64,000 bases of DNA from Acinetobacter venetianus RAG-1 = CIP 110063 (GCF_000368585.1 NZ_KB849558.1:972722-1036721); one strand, 5' to 3'; positions 8,233 to 17,135 are shown, numbered from the stretch's first letter. Made by a program: numbers and translations. Notes: a model not told the origin generated them from the sequence alone.

Positions 8233-9447
8233 TTAAGCTTTTAAAAAATTCTTAATTGCAGGAACAAGACGTTTCAACAATTCATCTGCTTGATCTTGAG
8301 TCATATTTAATGGTGGAAGCAAACGCACTACAGAACCTGCTGTAACATTCACAATTAACTGATACTCATCGCGTGCGATCGCTACAAGCTCTGAGCAATC
8401 TTTAGGTAATTGAATACCGATCATCATACCAAAACCACGTACTTGTACATTATGCTCTGCTAATTCTGCCTTGAGCTGCTCAACAATATAAGTACCAACT
8501 GTAGCTGCATTTTCAACAGCATTTTCTTTCTGTAGCGTATCAATCACTGTATAGACTACGCGAGAGCCCAATACTGTACCGCCATATGTTGAACCATGGC
8601 TTCCAGCGCCTAGTAAACCGACAGCTTTACCTTGAGTCATCACCGCACCAATTGGAAAGCCATTCCCTAGACCTTTTGCTGTTGTCATTACATCAGGCAC
8701 AATATTGGTATGTTGGTAAGCAAAGTATTTACCTGTACGACCATTCCCTGTTTGAATTTCATCGAGCATCATCAACCAATTATGTTGATTACATAAGGCA
8801 CGCACGTCTTCCAAATAGCTAAAGCCTTGTGGTGCTGTATTCACACCACCTTCACCTTGAATCGGTTCTATCAGAATAGCAACGATATCTGGATGGTGGA
8901 TTGCAGCTTCTTGAATCGCTTCCACATCACCAAATGGAACACGAATAAAACCTTCAACTAATGGTGCAAAACCTTCTTGAACTTTCTTATTCCCAGTCGC
9001 AGATAAAGTCGCTAAAGTACGACCATGAAATGATTGCTCAGCAACTAGAATTTTAGGATTGCTAATCCCTTGCTTAGCACCAAACTTACGTGCAATTTTA
9101 ATCGCACCCTCATTTGATTCTGCACCACTATTTGAGAAGAAAATTTCTTCCATACCAGAAACTTCAGCAAGTTTTTGAGCCGCAGCGGTTTGCCAAGGGA
9201 TTTCAAATAAATTACTAGTATGAATTAATGTTGCAGCTTGCTCAGCAATTGCTTCCGCAATCACTGGGTGAGCATGACCTAAACCACATACAGCAATACC
9301 TGTTAAAGCATCTAAGTACTCAGTTCCATCTGCTGTATATAAGTAAGCCCCTCGTCCTCGTACAAAGCTGATCGCTTGGCGACCATAAGTAGCCATAAGA
9401 TGTGATGGTTGATCAGGTTGTACAGGAGCAAGAGTGATATTAGTCAT
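8233..9447 (-). CDS. argD: Acetylornithine/succinyldiaminopimelate aminotransferase
   Basis: PLP enzyme of arginine synthesis: converts N-acetylglutamate semialdehyde and glutamate to N-acetylornithine and 2-oxoglutarate; ArgD enzymes often also serve lysine synthesis. The 404-residue chain shows the class III aminotransferase marks: SNSGAESNEGAIK (105-117), SFHGRT (139-144), the PLP-contacting Asp of LDEIQTG (D229) and the Schiff-base lysine K258 in TTAKGLGNGFP. The C-terminal part ends with VRLLPPLNMT. Length is normal. It is a single-gene unit. Other ornithine-type aminotransferases are similar, but the overall pattern fits ArgD best. Confidence 0.93.
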   Translation of the reverse strand: MTNITLAPVQPDQPSHLMATYGRQAISFVRGRGAYLYTADGTEYLDALTGIAVCGLGHAHPVIAEAIAEQAATLIHTSNLFEIPWQTAAAQKLAEVSGMEEIFFSNSGAESNEGAIKIARKFGAKQGISNPKILVAEQSFHGRTLATLSATGNKKVQEGFAPLVEGFIRVPFGDVEAIQEAAIHHPDIVAILIEPIQGEGGVNTAPQGFSYLEDVRALCNQHNWLMMLDEIQTGNGRTGKYFAYQHTNIVPDVMTTAKGLGNGFPIGAVMTQGKAVGLLGAGSHGSTYGGTVLGSRVVYTVIDTLQKENAVENAATVGTYIVEQLKAELAEHNVQVRGFGMMIGIQLPKDCSELVAIARDEYQLIVNVTAGSVVRLLPPLNMTQDQADELLKRLVPAIKNFLKA

Positions 9448-9610
9448 AACAAACTCAATCTATCGTTAGTTGTAGTGGAAAAAGTTATATAAGCAAAAAC
9501 TTGAGTAGATTGAAAGCTTAAACTCACATTTATACAAGAAAAATCTTTATCAATAGCCCCAAGTGATTTTTTCGGTATATAATTTACGGAGATTAGTTGA
9601 GGATCTATCT

Positions 9611-9952
9611 ATGACGGAACAAGCGCGTGATACAGTAGCGTTAATTCGTGATCAAATTGCGAAACACCCTGTTTTACTTTACATGAAAGGCACTCCACAA
9701 TTCCCGCAATGTGGTTTTTCTGCTCGTGCAGTAGAAGCACTTAGCCAAATTGGTCGCCCATTTGCCTATGTAAATATCTTGGAAAATCAAGATATTCGTG
9801 CAACTTTACCTCAAATTGCGAACTGGCCTACTTTCCCACAATTATGGGTAAACGGTGAGTTAATTGGTGGTAGCGATATCATGCTTGAAATGTTCCAAAA
9901 TGGTGAGTTAAAACCATTAGTTGAACAATACAGCCCTGCACCTGAAGCATAA
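9611..9952 (+). CDS. grxD: Monothiol glutaredoxin Grx4/GrxD
   Basis: Monothiol glutaredoxin that carries or relays [2Fe-2S] clusters using glutathione and its own cysteine. ATG 9611 is chosen because GAGGA lies seven bases before it and the 113-residue product matches the family length; an upstream TTG frame adds 16 unrelated residues. The CGFS active-site motif is at residues 34-37, preceded by YMKGTPQFPQ, and the WPTFPQLWVNGELIGGSDI glutathione-binding region follows. All key residues are present. It is monocistronic with a terminator behind it. Confidence 0.96.
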   Translation: MTEQARDTVALIRDQIAKHPVLLYMKGTPQFPQCGFSARAVEALSQIGRPFAYVNILENQDIRATLPQIANWPTFPQLWVNGELIGGSDIMLEMFQNGELKPLVEQYSPAPEA

Positions 9953-9965
9953 GCTGTAAACATAG

Positions 9966-9993
9966 AAAGCCAATCAAATGATTGGCTTTTTTA
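9966..9993 (+). terminator. Terminator of grxD
   Basis: Eleven-base stem AAAGCCAATCA (9966-9976) with its complement (9979-9989), two-base gap, then T-run to 9992. Confidence 0.9.
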
Positions 9994-10004
9994 TTTCTGG
10001 CTTT

Positions 10005-10328
10005 CTAGTTTTTACTAAATCCAACATATCTGTACATTCCCTCTACCCCCAAATCAGCTTTGAAAATTTGCATATCAGGATAGTTTGCTTGGCTAACACA
10101 AGCAAAAACATTCATATTAGGATCTTCATGTATCTCATCGACAGATTGAGATAAAACCTCTTCAAAACGATCTGCAATAAATTCAAAACCCAAATCCATT
10201 GCCATAAACAAAGTATGCTCACATGGCTGAATGTATTGTTCTTGGTTCCAGTCTAATACAGCATGATGACAATATGGACATAGAATATTTACAGTTGCAT
10301 CTGCAACCTCAATGAGTTGGAAAGACAT
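10005..10328 (-). CDS. Small protein with a Cys-pair motif, unknown
   Basis: A 107-residue soluble, acidic protein that I cannot assign to a named family. Near the N-terminus it has CPYCHH (residues 17-22) followed 14 residues on by CEH (36-38), a spacing that could bind one zinc ion, although a second full Cys pair is missing. The remainder has alternating helices and strands (FEFIADRFEEVL, then MYRYVGF at the end). It converges with grxD. ATG start, no strong ribosome site. Confidence 0.65.
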   Translation of the reverse strand: MSFQLIEVADATVNILCPYCHHAVLDWNQEQYIQPCEHTLFMAMDLGFEFIADRFEEVLSQSVDEIHEDPNMNVFACVSQANYPDMQIFKADLGVEGMYRYVGFSKN

Positions 10329-10456
10329 AGCATTTCATCAAAAAAATTTCTGCCATTATAGAAGTATTTTACCAATACAAAAAATATCGAATAAGCTCTT
10401 ATTTTTGCAACGATAAATATATAAAATAGATAATGTTGCAGAAATGGAATTGAATA

Positions 10457-11377
10457 ATGTTGACGGATTTAGATGATTTTTATTGTTTTGCGCTCGTTGT
10501 TGAGCATGGTGGTTTCAGTGCAGCTGAACGAGCAACAGATATTCCAAAATCTAAATTAAGCCGCAGAGTTTATAATCTTGAAGAACAACTCGGTGTTCGT
10601 CTGATCCAACGAAGTTCACGTCATTTTGCTGTGACTGATATTGGTATGGATGTTTATCGTCATGCACAAGTAATGATGAATGCAGCTCAGGCAGCCCATG
10701 ACGTAGTCAACCACTTAAGTAGTGAACCTCGCGGTGTGATCAAAGTTAGCGTACCTGTCGATATCGCTCAAAACCAAATGGCAAAAATATTGCCAGCATT
10801 CCTTAAAAAATATCCTGAAGTTCGTGTTCAGATGATGGTCAGTAACCGTCGTGTTGATGTCATCAATGAAGGAATTGATCTCGCTTTACGCGTTCGCTCG
10901 AAATTAGACGACGATCCAAACCTTGTTTTAAGACAATTTGAAGCAATCGAACAGCGTCTCTTCGCAAGTCAAGCGTATTTAAATGAGTTTGGTCATTTGT
11001 CTACACCAGAACAACTAAGTGAACATCGCATCATTAGCATGGCAGAAGAGCATCTAGATCAAAACTTCTTACTCACAGGTCCTGATCATCAACAAAAGAA
11101 AATTAAAGTTAATCCCGTTATCATGGGTTCAAACTTATTAATGCTTGCAGAATTGGCCAGTCAAAATTGTGGTATTGCCCTACTTCCAGACAGTATTGCT
11201 CAAGACTTCATTAAAACAGGTCAACTGATTAAGGTTCTACCTGAATGGACTGCACCACATGGTATTTTCCATGCTGTCTATCCATCACGACGTGGCTTAT
11301 TACCTGCAGTTCGTGTATTTATTGATTATCTTGTCGAACAACTGACATTGTGCTCTACAAAAAAAAGGCCCGATTGA
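10457..11377 (+). CDS. LysR-family transcriptional regulator
   Basis: A 306-residue LysR-type regulator. The winged helix-turn-helix covers residues 1-60 (LDDFYCFALVVEHGGFSAAE, then KSKLSRRVYNLEEQLGVRLIQR), and the substrate-binding domain with the fold of periplasmic proteins runs from about 90 to 298. The sequence resembles the group that regulates neighbouring or distant oxidoreductase genes (AaeR/DmlR-like). No divergent target gene is present: the upstream neighbour is also read away from it, with a 128-base gap that could hold its own operator. Its stop codon lies inside the terminator stem. Confidence 0.9.
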   Translation: MLTDLDDFYCFALVVEHGGFSAAERATDIPKSKLSRRVYNLEEQLGVRLIQRSSRHFAVTDIGMDVYRHAQVMMNAAQAAHDVVNHLSSEPRGVIKVSVPVDIAQNQMAKILPAFLKKYPEVRVQMMVSNRRVDVINEGIDLALRVRSKLDDDPNLVLRQFEAIEQRLFASQAYLNEFGHLSTPEQLSEHRIISMAEEHLDQNFLLTGPDHQQKKIKVNPVIMGSNLLMLAELASQNCGIALLPDSIAQDFIKTGQLIKVLPEWTAPHGIFHAVYPSRRGLLPAVRVFIDYLVEQLTLCSTKKRPD

Positions 11378-11389
11378 TATCGAGCCTTT
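11361..11389. terminator. Bidirectional terminator between the LysR gene and map
   Basis: Stem AAAGGCCCGAT (11364-11374) with ATCGAGCCTTT (11379-11389), one mismatch, four-base loop; A-run left. The LysR gene's TGA (11375-11377) sits in the loop. It separates convergent genes. Confidence 0.7.
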
Positions 11390-11399
11390 CGCTTTTTCA

Positions 11400-12197
11400 T
11401 CAAGAAATAGTTGGGTAGTCGCCAGTTCCCTCAGGCCATGGCGTTAATAATTCAAAGCCATCATCTGTCACCGCAACCATATGCTCCCATTGAGCTGATA
11501 GGGACTTATCTTGTGTAACAACAGTCCATCCATCATTTAGCTCTTTTACATATGGTTTACCTGCATTCACCATAGGTTCAATCGTAAAGACCATGCCTTT
11601 TTTCAAAACCATGCCTTGACCTTTTTGGCCATAATGCAGAATATTCGGTTGCTCGTGATAAACACGGCCAATTCCATGCCCACAGTATTCACGAACAATA
11701 CTATAACCTTCACGATGTGCAACGGATTGAATGGCAAATCCAATATCACCCAATGTCGCGCCTGGCTTTACTGTACGAATCCCTGCTAGCATCGCTTCAT
11801 AAGTTGTATTCACAAGTTTTTTAGCCTCAGGGCTAACTTGACCTACAAAATACATTCGACTTGTATCACCGAAATAGCCATCTTTAATAACGGCAACGTC
11901 AATATTTAAAATGTCACCCTCTTGCAAAATCTTTTTTGCTGAAGGAATGGCATGACAAACTTCTTCATTTACAGAAATGCAGGTCGTTTTGGTAAAGCCG
12001 TGATATCCAACATTTGCAGGAATAACTTGCAATGTATTTACAATATAATCATTACAAATGTCGTCTAAATACTCCGTACTGACGCCCGGCTTTATATAAG
12101 GTCCTATCATTTCTAAAACTTGTGCCGCTAAACGCCCTGAGATACGAAGTTTCTCAATGTCTTGTTCCGTTTTGATGGTCACAGTAGAAGCTCTCAT
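11400..12197 (-). CDS. map: Methionine aminopeptidase, type I
   Basis: Removes the initiator methionine from nascent proteins in the cytoplasm using two divalent metals. The 265-residue chain has the type I pattern without a 60-residue insert. The five metal ligands are visible: Asp in NIDVAVIKDG, Asp in FGDTSR, His in REYCGHGIGRVYHEQP, Glu in FTIEPM and Glu in QWEHMVAV. The substrate-site HGF is at about residue 66 (GYHGFTKTTC). Often map sits beside rpsB; here it stands alone, and many Acinetobacter carry more than one map, so it may be a second copy. Confidence 0.93.
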   Translation of the reverse strand: MRASTVTIKTEQDIEKLRISGRLAAQVLEMIGPYIKPGVSTEYLDDICNDYIVNTLQVIPANVGYHGFTKTTCISVNEEVCHAIPSAKKILQEGDILNIDVAVIKDGYFGDTSRMYFVGQVSPEAKKLVNTTYEAMLAGIRTVKPGATLGDIGFAIQSVAHREGYSIVREYCGHGIGRVYHEQPNILHYGQKGQGMVLKKGMVFTIEPMVNAGKPYVKELNDGWTVVTQDKSLSAQWEHMVAVTDDGFELLTPWPEGTGDYPTIS

Positions 12198-12556
12198 TCG
12201 AGATATTCCTTATTTAAAAAATCAAAAATAAAAATATAGATCATATATCTATATCTGTTCTATTTAGCGTTTATCAATAGTTGTACGCTTTAGCTATAAA
12301 TTGTTCAATCCTTTCAGAATTGAATCTAATCACTATTTTACATTTAATTCCGACTATGGGGATAGGAAAAAAGTATAAAAACTCCCATTTTTTTAGTTTT
12401 AAAACCTTTTCAACAAATTAAGTTTACCAATGCTAATCCTATGATTTTAATAATTTCTTTTTAGTCAAAAATAAACCAATTTTCACATAAAATTAGTTTC
12501 AAATGACTACATTTATGTTCTAGAATTCGCACTTTTATTTTATTCCTCCCTGTTTT
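12198..12556. other. AT-rich divergent promoter region, map / brnQ
   Basis: About 360 bases between two divergent genes. It contains no reading frame of note. A seven-base inverted repeat TATAGAT/ATCTATA spans 12235-12253, 38 bases before the map start; in such AT-rich DNA it may be chance. Promoters for map and brnQ should be here but I cannot place them with confidence. Confidence 0.4.
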
Positions 12557-13858
12557 ATGAACCATCTTCGTACAGGAGATATTATTGCTTTAGGTTTTAT
12601 GACCTTCGCACTTTTTATTGGTGCGGGTAATATTATTTTTCCTCCCATTGTTGCTCAACAAGCTGGTGAGCACGTATGGCTAGCTGCATTTGGATTTTTG
12701 ATCACCGCAGTAGGTCTACCAGTCATTACGATTATGGCTTTGTCGAGAATGCAAGGCTCTATTGAAATTATCAGCTCCCCCTTAGGTCGTTTCGCAAGTT
12801 TATTGCTCACTATCGTTTGTTATTTGTCTGTTGGTCCACTCTTTGCCACACCTCGAACAGCAACGGTTTCTTATGAAATTGGTTTTGCACCCTATTTCGG
12901 AACATCTAGTAGCAGTTTATTTATCTATAGCGTTATTTATTTTGCTTTAGTAACAGCTGTTTCTTTATATCCAAACAAACTTTTAGATACAGTCGGTCAC
13001 GTACTTGCCCCTTTAAAAATATTTGCACTTGCAATACTTGGTATTGCTGCAATTGTGATTCCAACGGGCTACATCTCACCGCCAATTAACAAGTATGTTT
13101 CAAGTCCAGTTTCAGAAGGCTTCGTAAATGGTTATCTAACCATGGATACTTTGGGCGCATTGGTATTTGGTATTGTCATTATCCAAGCTATTCAATCACG
13201 CGGTGTCACTGACTCGAAACTGATCACGAAGTACGCAATTATCGCCAGTTTGATTGCAGGCGTTGGTTTAACACTTGTTTATATCAGCTTATTTAAACTT
13301 GGCTTAGGAAGTCATGAAGTTGCAGCAAATGCTGACAACGGTGCAATCATCCTACATGCTTATGTACAACATGCATTTGGTGATTTAGGTTCCCTATTCC
13401 TCACAGGTCTAATCTTTCTTGCATGTATGGTTACAGCAATTGGTTTAACTTGCGCATGTGCTGAATATTTCACTGAACTTACAGGCTTACCCTATAAACT
13501 TCTCGTTTTCATTCTAATCGGCTTCTCTTTAGTAATCTCAAACTTAGGTTTGACTAAATTGATTGCAGTTTCAGTACCTGTCCTTAGTGCAATCTATCCT
13601 CCAGCGATTGTCGTGATTATGTTGAGCTTCTTCTGGAAACGTTGGAATAAACCATCATTAGTCGTTGGTTCAGTTACTGCTGTCGCTTTTCTATTCGGTA
13701 TTATCGAGGCGATTAAAGCAGCTGGTTTCACTGAGCAATTACCACAATTTATTGCCCATTTACCATTGAATGAACAAAACCTCGCTTGGTTATTACCGTC
13801 ACTGGCTGTTTTGTTTATCTCGATTGTGATTGATCGAGCGATTAAACAAAAAAGTTAA
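12557..13858 (+). CDS. brnQ: Branched-chain amino acid:cation symporter BrnQ
   Basis: Inner-membrane LIVCS-family carrier that imports leucine, isoleucine and valine with Na+ or H+. The 433-residue chain has about twelve hydrophobic helices, with the family's opening LRTGDIIALGFMTFALFIGAGN (helix 1, with the broken GAGN) and the conserved GPLFATPRTATVSYE around residues 94-108. Length is normal. The ATG has no clear Shine-Dalgarno (pyrimidine-rich just upstream), so expression may be modest or use another signal. An extended inverted repeat behind the stop may end the transcript. Confidence 0.93.
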   Translation: MNHLRTGDIIALGFMTFALFIGAGNIIFPPIVAQQAGEHVWLAAFGFLITAVGLPVITIMALSRMQGSIEIISSPLGRFASLLLTIVCYLSVGPLFATPRTATVSYEIGFAPYFGTSSSSLFIYSVIYFALVTAVSLYPNKLLDTVGHVLAPLKIFALAILGIAAIVIPTGYISPPINKYVSSPVSEGFVNGYLTMDTLGALVFGIVIIQAIQSRGVTDSKLITKYAIIASLIAGVGLTLVYISLFKLGLGSHEVAANADNGAIILHAYVQHAFGDLGSLFLTGLIFLACMVTAIGLTCACAEYFTELTGLPYKLLVFILIGFSLVISNLGLTKLIAVSVPVLSAIYPPAIVVIMLSFFWKRWNKPSLVVGSVTAVAFLFGIIEAIKAAGFTEQLPQFIAHLPLNEQNLAWLLPSLAVLFISIVIDRAIKQKS

Positions 13859-13861
13859 AAT

Positions 13862-13963
13862 GATTTGTCGTTAAAATAATGTTTTACCCAAACATGATTT
13901 TAGCTATACAAAAGATGTTCTTTTACCCAATGTTCATTTTTTGTTTACGACAAATCTTTTTTT
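13862..13963 (+). terminator. Long inverted repeat with T-run behind brnQ
   Basis: GATTTGTCGT (13862-13871) is matched by ACGACAAATC (13947-13956), followed by seven T's. The 75-base loop holds a nested hairpin ATGTTT/AAACAT (13879-13895) and a second copy of TTTTACCCAA (13882-13891 and 13921-13930). It can be a branched terminator for brnQ, though the loop is much larger than usual; another structured RNA or an operator pair is possible. Confidence 0.45.
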
Positions 13964-14251
13964 AATTTTAGTCTTTTAAGCACAATTTAAGTTTTTAAGC
14001 AGAAATTAGCTAGAATCCGATCTTTACTAAACTTTTCAAAATGTAAAATTTCTGCATTATATTTAAAATAAAAATAGCATAAATTCACTAAAAAAATAGT
14101 TAAACACTATAGAAATCAATACATTCATAAATTTATTTAAAAAATAGTCAGCATACCTATTGAAATACTTAGAAATTAGCAGTACAACTTTAAGAATAAT
14201 TCTGACAAAAATGATTTGGTTTTTGTCATCACGACACAAGGAGGGATGGAG
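13964..14251 (+). other. AT-rich intergenic stretch before a small membrane-protein gene
   Basis: Roughly 290 bases, strongly AT-rich, with no frame or RNA gene that I can support. A purine-rich AAGGAGGG at 14238-14245 at its right end is the ribosome-binding site of the next gene. Confidence 0.4.
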
Positions 14252-14512
14252 ATGTTATCATTACATTTCAACAAGCAAGTCTTCATTAACACTCTGAAGG
14301 CTAACGATTCAATCGTATATGCAATAACACCGCTAGCACTGATGGCCACGTTGTTATTTCAAGGCACAATTAAAGGTAATCTCAAACCTGAATATTTTGC
14401 TTATGCGCTGATTGTTTCTGTTGCCTTTTGTACGTGGGGGATTGTCGATCGTAAATTTCGACAGATGAGCGCCCAGCGCCAAAAAGTTTCTGTAGGGAAA
14501 ATGGATGAGTAA
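14252..14512 (+). CDS. Small two-helix membrane protein, unknown
   Basis: An 86-residue protein of no family known to me. An exceptionally good AAGGAGGG ends six bases before ATG 14252, which is why I prefer this start over the ATG six bases earlier or an upstream TTG. Two membrane helices are seen (about residues 22-38 and 48-64), joined by a short loop, with a basic C-terminal tail (DRKFRQMSAQRQK). The strong ribosome site suggests high translation. The stop codon lies in the loop of a terminator. Confidence 0.65.
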   Translation: MLSLHFNKQVFINTLKANDSIVYAITPLALMATLLFQGTIKGNLKPEYFAYALIVSVAFCTWGIVDRKFRQMSAQRQKVSVGKMDE

Positions 14513-14526
14513 TCATCCATTTTTTA
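14500..14526 (+). terminator. Terminator overlapping the stop codon
   Basis: Nine-base perfect stem AATGGATGA (14500-14508) with TCATCCATT (14513-14521), loop GTAA, then T-run to 14525. The TAA stop of the upstream gene forms most of the loop. Confidence 0.85.
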
Positions 14527-14979
14527 ATTCCAAAAACTAAAAATAGTTCCAAACAATAAAAGCCCTGTAGCACCCAGCTCTACTACAATTAAACCTAACA
14601 TCATAATTGTCATACACCAGCCCGGAAGCGTCCATTTTCCTAATTGATGTGGCTGTTTAAATTGGTTAGTTGTATCTTTTAAACACCCATGAACGATATA
14701 AATTAAAATCGACATTGAGAAAAAGAAAAGATTGGCAACCACACAGAACAGACTTAATTCATTTGATAGAATCGTAAAAGAGCTCAGTACAGCTAAAATC
14801 AAACTTGCTGCTGCGTATAAAAGACTACTGCGATGAGCAATGTCAACATAGTAATGTGCTCGTGCCAGAGCAGAATTTCGAATTTGATAGTATTTCCAGA
14901 CGCCAGTAATCATTCCAACCCAAAGAAAGATCCCACTAAAAACAATTGCCAATTCGGTTGCAGTTGTTAAAACCAACAT
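14524..14979 (-). CDS. Four-helix membrane protein, unknown
   Basis: A 151-residue integral membrane protein that I cannot place in a characterised family. Hydrophobic helices lie at about residues 7-27, 52-70, 76-96 and 120-146, with basic loops (KYYQIRNSALARAHYY, then KDTTNQFKQPHQLGKW) expected in the cytoplasm. It converges with the preceding small gene and partly overlaps the terminator region. No functional clue comes from the neighbours. Confidence 0.65.
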   Translation of the reverse strand: MLVLTTATELAIVFSGIFLWVGMITGVWKYYQIRNSALARAHYYVDIAHRSSLLYAAASLILAVLSSFTILSNELSLFCVVANLFFFSMSILIYIVHGCLKDTTNQFKQPHQLGKWTLPGWCMTIMMLGLIVVELGATGLLLFGTIFSFWN

Positions 14980-15110
14980 CTCGTATCCTACATGTTTCTT
15001 TTTTTAAAACGGTATATTACATAATTTTTGACTTTTTAGTCATTAAATAATCAAGTTTCTTTTTGGAACTGATGTACAGTAGAAAAATACAAACACAAGA
15101 GTATTGCTTG

Positions 15111-15968
15111 ATGAATACCTTTGAATCTCTATGGATTAGCTGTAAAGATGGCTACCAACTTGCTGCACAGTATTACCCAACGGAAAAATCTACCAAAGAA
15201 TTTCCTATTTTGATTTGCCCTGCAACTGGAATCACAAAAAACTTTTATCATGCTTTTGCCGAATGGTTAAATCAGCAAGGGTACAATGTATTAAGTTTTG
15301 ACTTTCGTGGTATTGGACAGTCCCTACATGGAAAATTAAAAGACTCGAATGCAAGTATTAATGACTGGGGGCAATTAGACATCCCTGCTGCGATTGAAGT
15401 ACTTTTAAATCGAACACAATCGGAAAAGGTCATTATCATTGGACACAGTGCGGGTGGACAATTACTTGGAATCAATCCACATTACAATAAAGTTGCCAAA
15501 GTCCTCGCAATCGCTGGATCAACTGGACATGTCAAAGGCCTAAAAGGCAAAACAAAGCTCCTTGCGCCACTGATGTTTAACGTGATCTTCCCTGTTTCAA
15601 GTTTTATAAAAGGATATGGTGCCACCCAATTCATCGGAATGGGTGAAAACCTACCTAAAAATGTTGCAAAGCAATGGGCCGAATTTTGTAGTAAACCCGG
15701 TTATGTAATGAATGCGATTGGGAAAACTATTTTTGATGACTATCATCAAGAAATTCAAATCCCAATTACATCTTTCTGGGCGACAGATGATGAGATTGCA
15801 ACGGAAACTAACGTACAAGATCTTTTGCGCTTATATCCGAATGCTCAAACAAAATTTATTGAACTCAACCCTCACAAATATGGATATAAGCAAATCGGAC
15901 ACATGGCGATGTTCAAAAAGTCTCATCATAAGCTATGGCCACTATTAGAAAAGGAATTAGCGATTTAA
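15111..15968 (+). CDS. Alpha/beta hydrolase
   Basis: A 285-residue serine hydrolase of the alpha/beta fold. The nucleophile elbow GHSAGGQ (Ser near residue 110) is intact, the oxyanion strand reads PILICPATGITKNFYH, and DFRGIGQS follows as in lipases and acyltransferase-like members. The acid would be Asp in FWATDDEIA and the base His in KQIGHMAMF near the C-terminus. Substrate unknown. ATG 15111 is chosen because the alignable fold begins directly after it; ATG 15072 would add 13 residues and neither has a strong ribosome site. Monocistronic. Confidence 0.8.
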   Translation: MNTFESLWISCKDGYQLAAQYYPTEKSTKEFPILICPATGITKNFYHAFAEWLNQQGYNVLSFDFRGIGQSLHGKLKDSNASINDWGQLDIPAAIEVLLNRTQSEKVIIIGHSAGGQLLGINPHYNKVAKVLAIAGSTGHVKGLKGKTKLLAPLMFNVIFPVSSFIKGYGATQFIGMGENLPKNVAKQWAEFCSKPGYVMNAIGKTIFDDYHQEIQIPITSFWATDDEIATETNVQDLLRLYPNAQTKFIELNPHKYGYKQIGHMAMFKKSHHKLWPLLEKELAI

Positions 15969-15997
15969 TTTTGATTTACCATAAAGTTTTACGTTTT

Positions 15998-16038
15998 GCG
16001 TATCTGAACCTGTAATCCTGTTTAGATGCGCTTTTTTT
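15998..16038 (+). terminator. Terminator of the alpha/beta hydrolase gene
   Basis: Twelve-base stem GCGTATCTGAAC (15998-16009) with GTTTAGATGCGC (16020-16031), two G-U pairs, ten-base loop, seven T's to 16038. Confidence 0.85.
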
Positions 16039-16608
16039 GCTTAAGAAAAGATACCAGTAATTTTCATCTTTAAGCAAATTTATGATTTATAAGATATTCA
16101 TTAAAATAACTAAAGATTGGTTAATAAAACTACACTCGTATAATTTTGAAACTTTTAATTGTTAAAAAAACTCCTAAAAATGTGATAAAGAATGTATTTA
16201 TTCATCTTATAAATGAAGTTTAATAAGCCACTTTTTAACCAACTGTTTAAACCAAAGTGCTGTATTCACTACCATTTATTTAATGAATGAATTTATTTAA
16301 TTTTTTTATGACATTTGAGACAGAATTTTTTTATAAAAAAGTCACGTCATAATTTGTATTTATTTTCTACAATACACCTGTTCCGAACAGTAGCTAAGAT
16401 GCAAAACTTAAGGTACATCATTGGGGGCAAATGCATAGGTAAAATCATCATAAATAACATTTTTATATGTTTTTTCGATAATTTACTTATACATAATAAA
16501 GATAGCAATAGAGCTTCTTTAAGGAAGATTTGTTATAAATGGAATGGTAGAAAATTCAAGTTTTATTGTCTTTTCTAACAGGTATTATAGACATTTCATG
16601 GAATCTAA
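16039..16608 (+). other. Long AT-rich leader region before the MarR gene
   Basis: About 570 bases with no supported gene. An 87-codon open frame at 16315-16578 is present but its Lys/Ile/Phe-rich composition and lack of a ribosome site argue against coding. The unusually long gap suggests a long untranslated leader or regulatory region for the MarR-type gene. Confidence 0.4.
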
Positions 16609-16627
16609 GAGCTAGGTTTTCTAGCTC
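16609..16627 (+). promoter_or_regulatory. Hairpin just upstream of the MarR gene
   Basis: Perfect inverted repeat GAGCTAG (16609-16615) and CTAGCTC (16621-16627) around GTTTT, 27 bases before the MarR start and just ahead of its AGGAA ribosome site. It could be an operator for self-control or an RNA hairpin in the leader. Confidence 0.45.
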
Positions 16628-16654
16628 ACCGTAACAAGCATAGGAAATATGTAG

Positions 16655-17119
16655 ATGCCTAAAAAATATGCGCGTTTTTTACCTACAGCCGAATCATTTA
16701 ACTTAGAAGACTTCCCTTTTTACTGGATTTCTCAAGTAAATGCTCAGTACGTCCAAAACATCGATAACGTACTTAAGAAGTATGGTTTAGACAATTCTCG
16801 CCGCCGTATTTTGCTTGCATTGAACGTAAAACCTCATGCAAGTGTTTCTGAACTTTCAGATATGGTAATTTCCAAAATGTCGACAACGACAAAAATCGTT
16901 TATCGTTTGAAAGATGAAGGCTATATCGAGACTTATTCGTGTAAGGAAGATGGGCGTATTACTCGTGTCCATTTAACAGAAAAAGGTCAAGAAATGATAG
17001 TTAAGATTAATGATTTGACGTCTGTCATCCTAGAGCAGTCTTTTGATGGTTTAACACCATTGCAAATTGAAAAAACGATGGAAATTTTACGCCATATGTT
17101 TAAAAACCTTGCTCGCTAA
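16655..17119 (+). CDS. MarR-family transcriptional regulator
   Basis: A 154-residue MarR-type regulator. The winged helix-turn-helix lies at about residues 58-115 (ASVSELSDMVISKMSTTTKI recognition region, then the wing SCKEDGRITRVHLTEKG), between N- and C-terminal dimerisation helices. The signature DGR...LTEKG is intact. Such proteins usually repress genes near them in response to small ligands, but no co-oriented or divergent target is adjacent. AGGAA precedes the ATG by ten bases. The long leader with a hairpin hints at autoregulation. Confidence 0.9.
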   Translation: MPKKYARFLPTAESFNLEDFPFYWISQVNAQYVQNIDNVLKKYGLDNSRRRILLALNVKPHASVSELSDMVISKMSTTTKIVYRLKDEGYIETYSCKEDGRITRVHLTEKGQEMIVKINDLTSVILEQSFDGLTPLQIEKTMEILRHMFKNLAR

Positions 17120-17135
17120 GTCATTTAAACATAAT

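Noticed and set aside
16315-16578. An 87-codon open frame on the plus strand before the MarR gene
   Set aside because: Its composition (Ile, Lys, Asn, Phe) is what random AT-rich DNA gives, there is no ribosome site, and no domain is seen.
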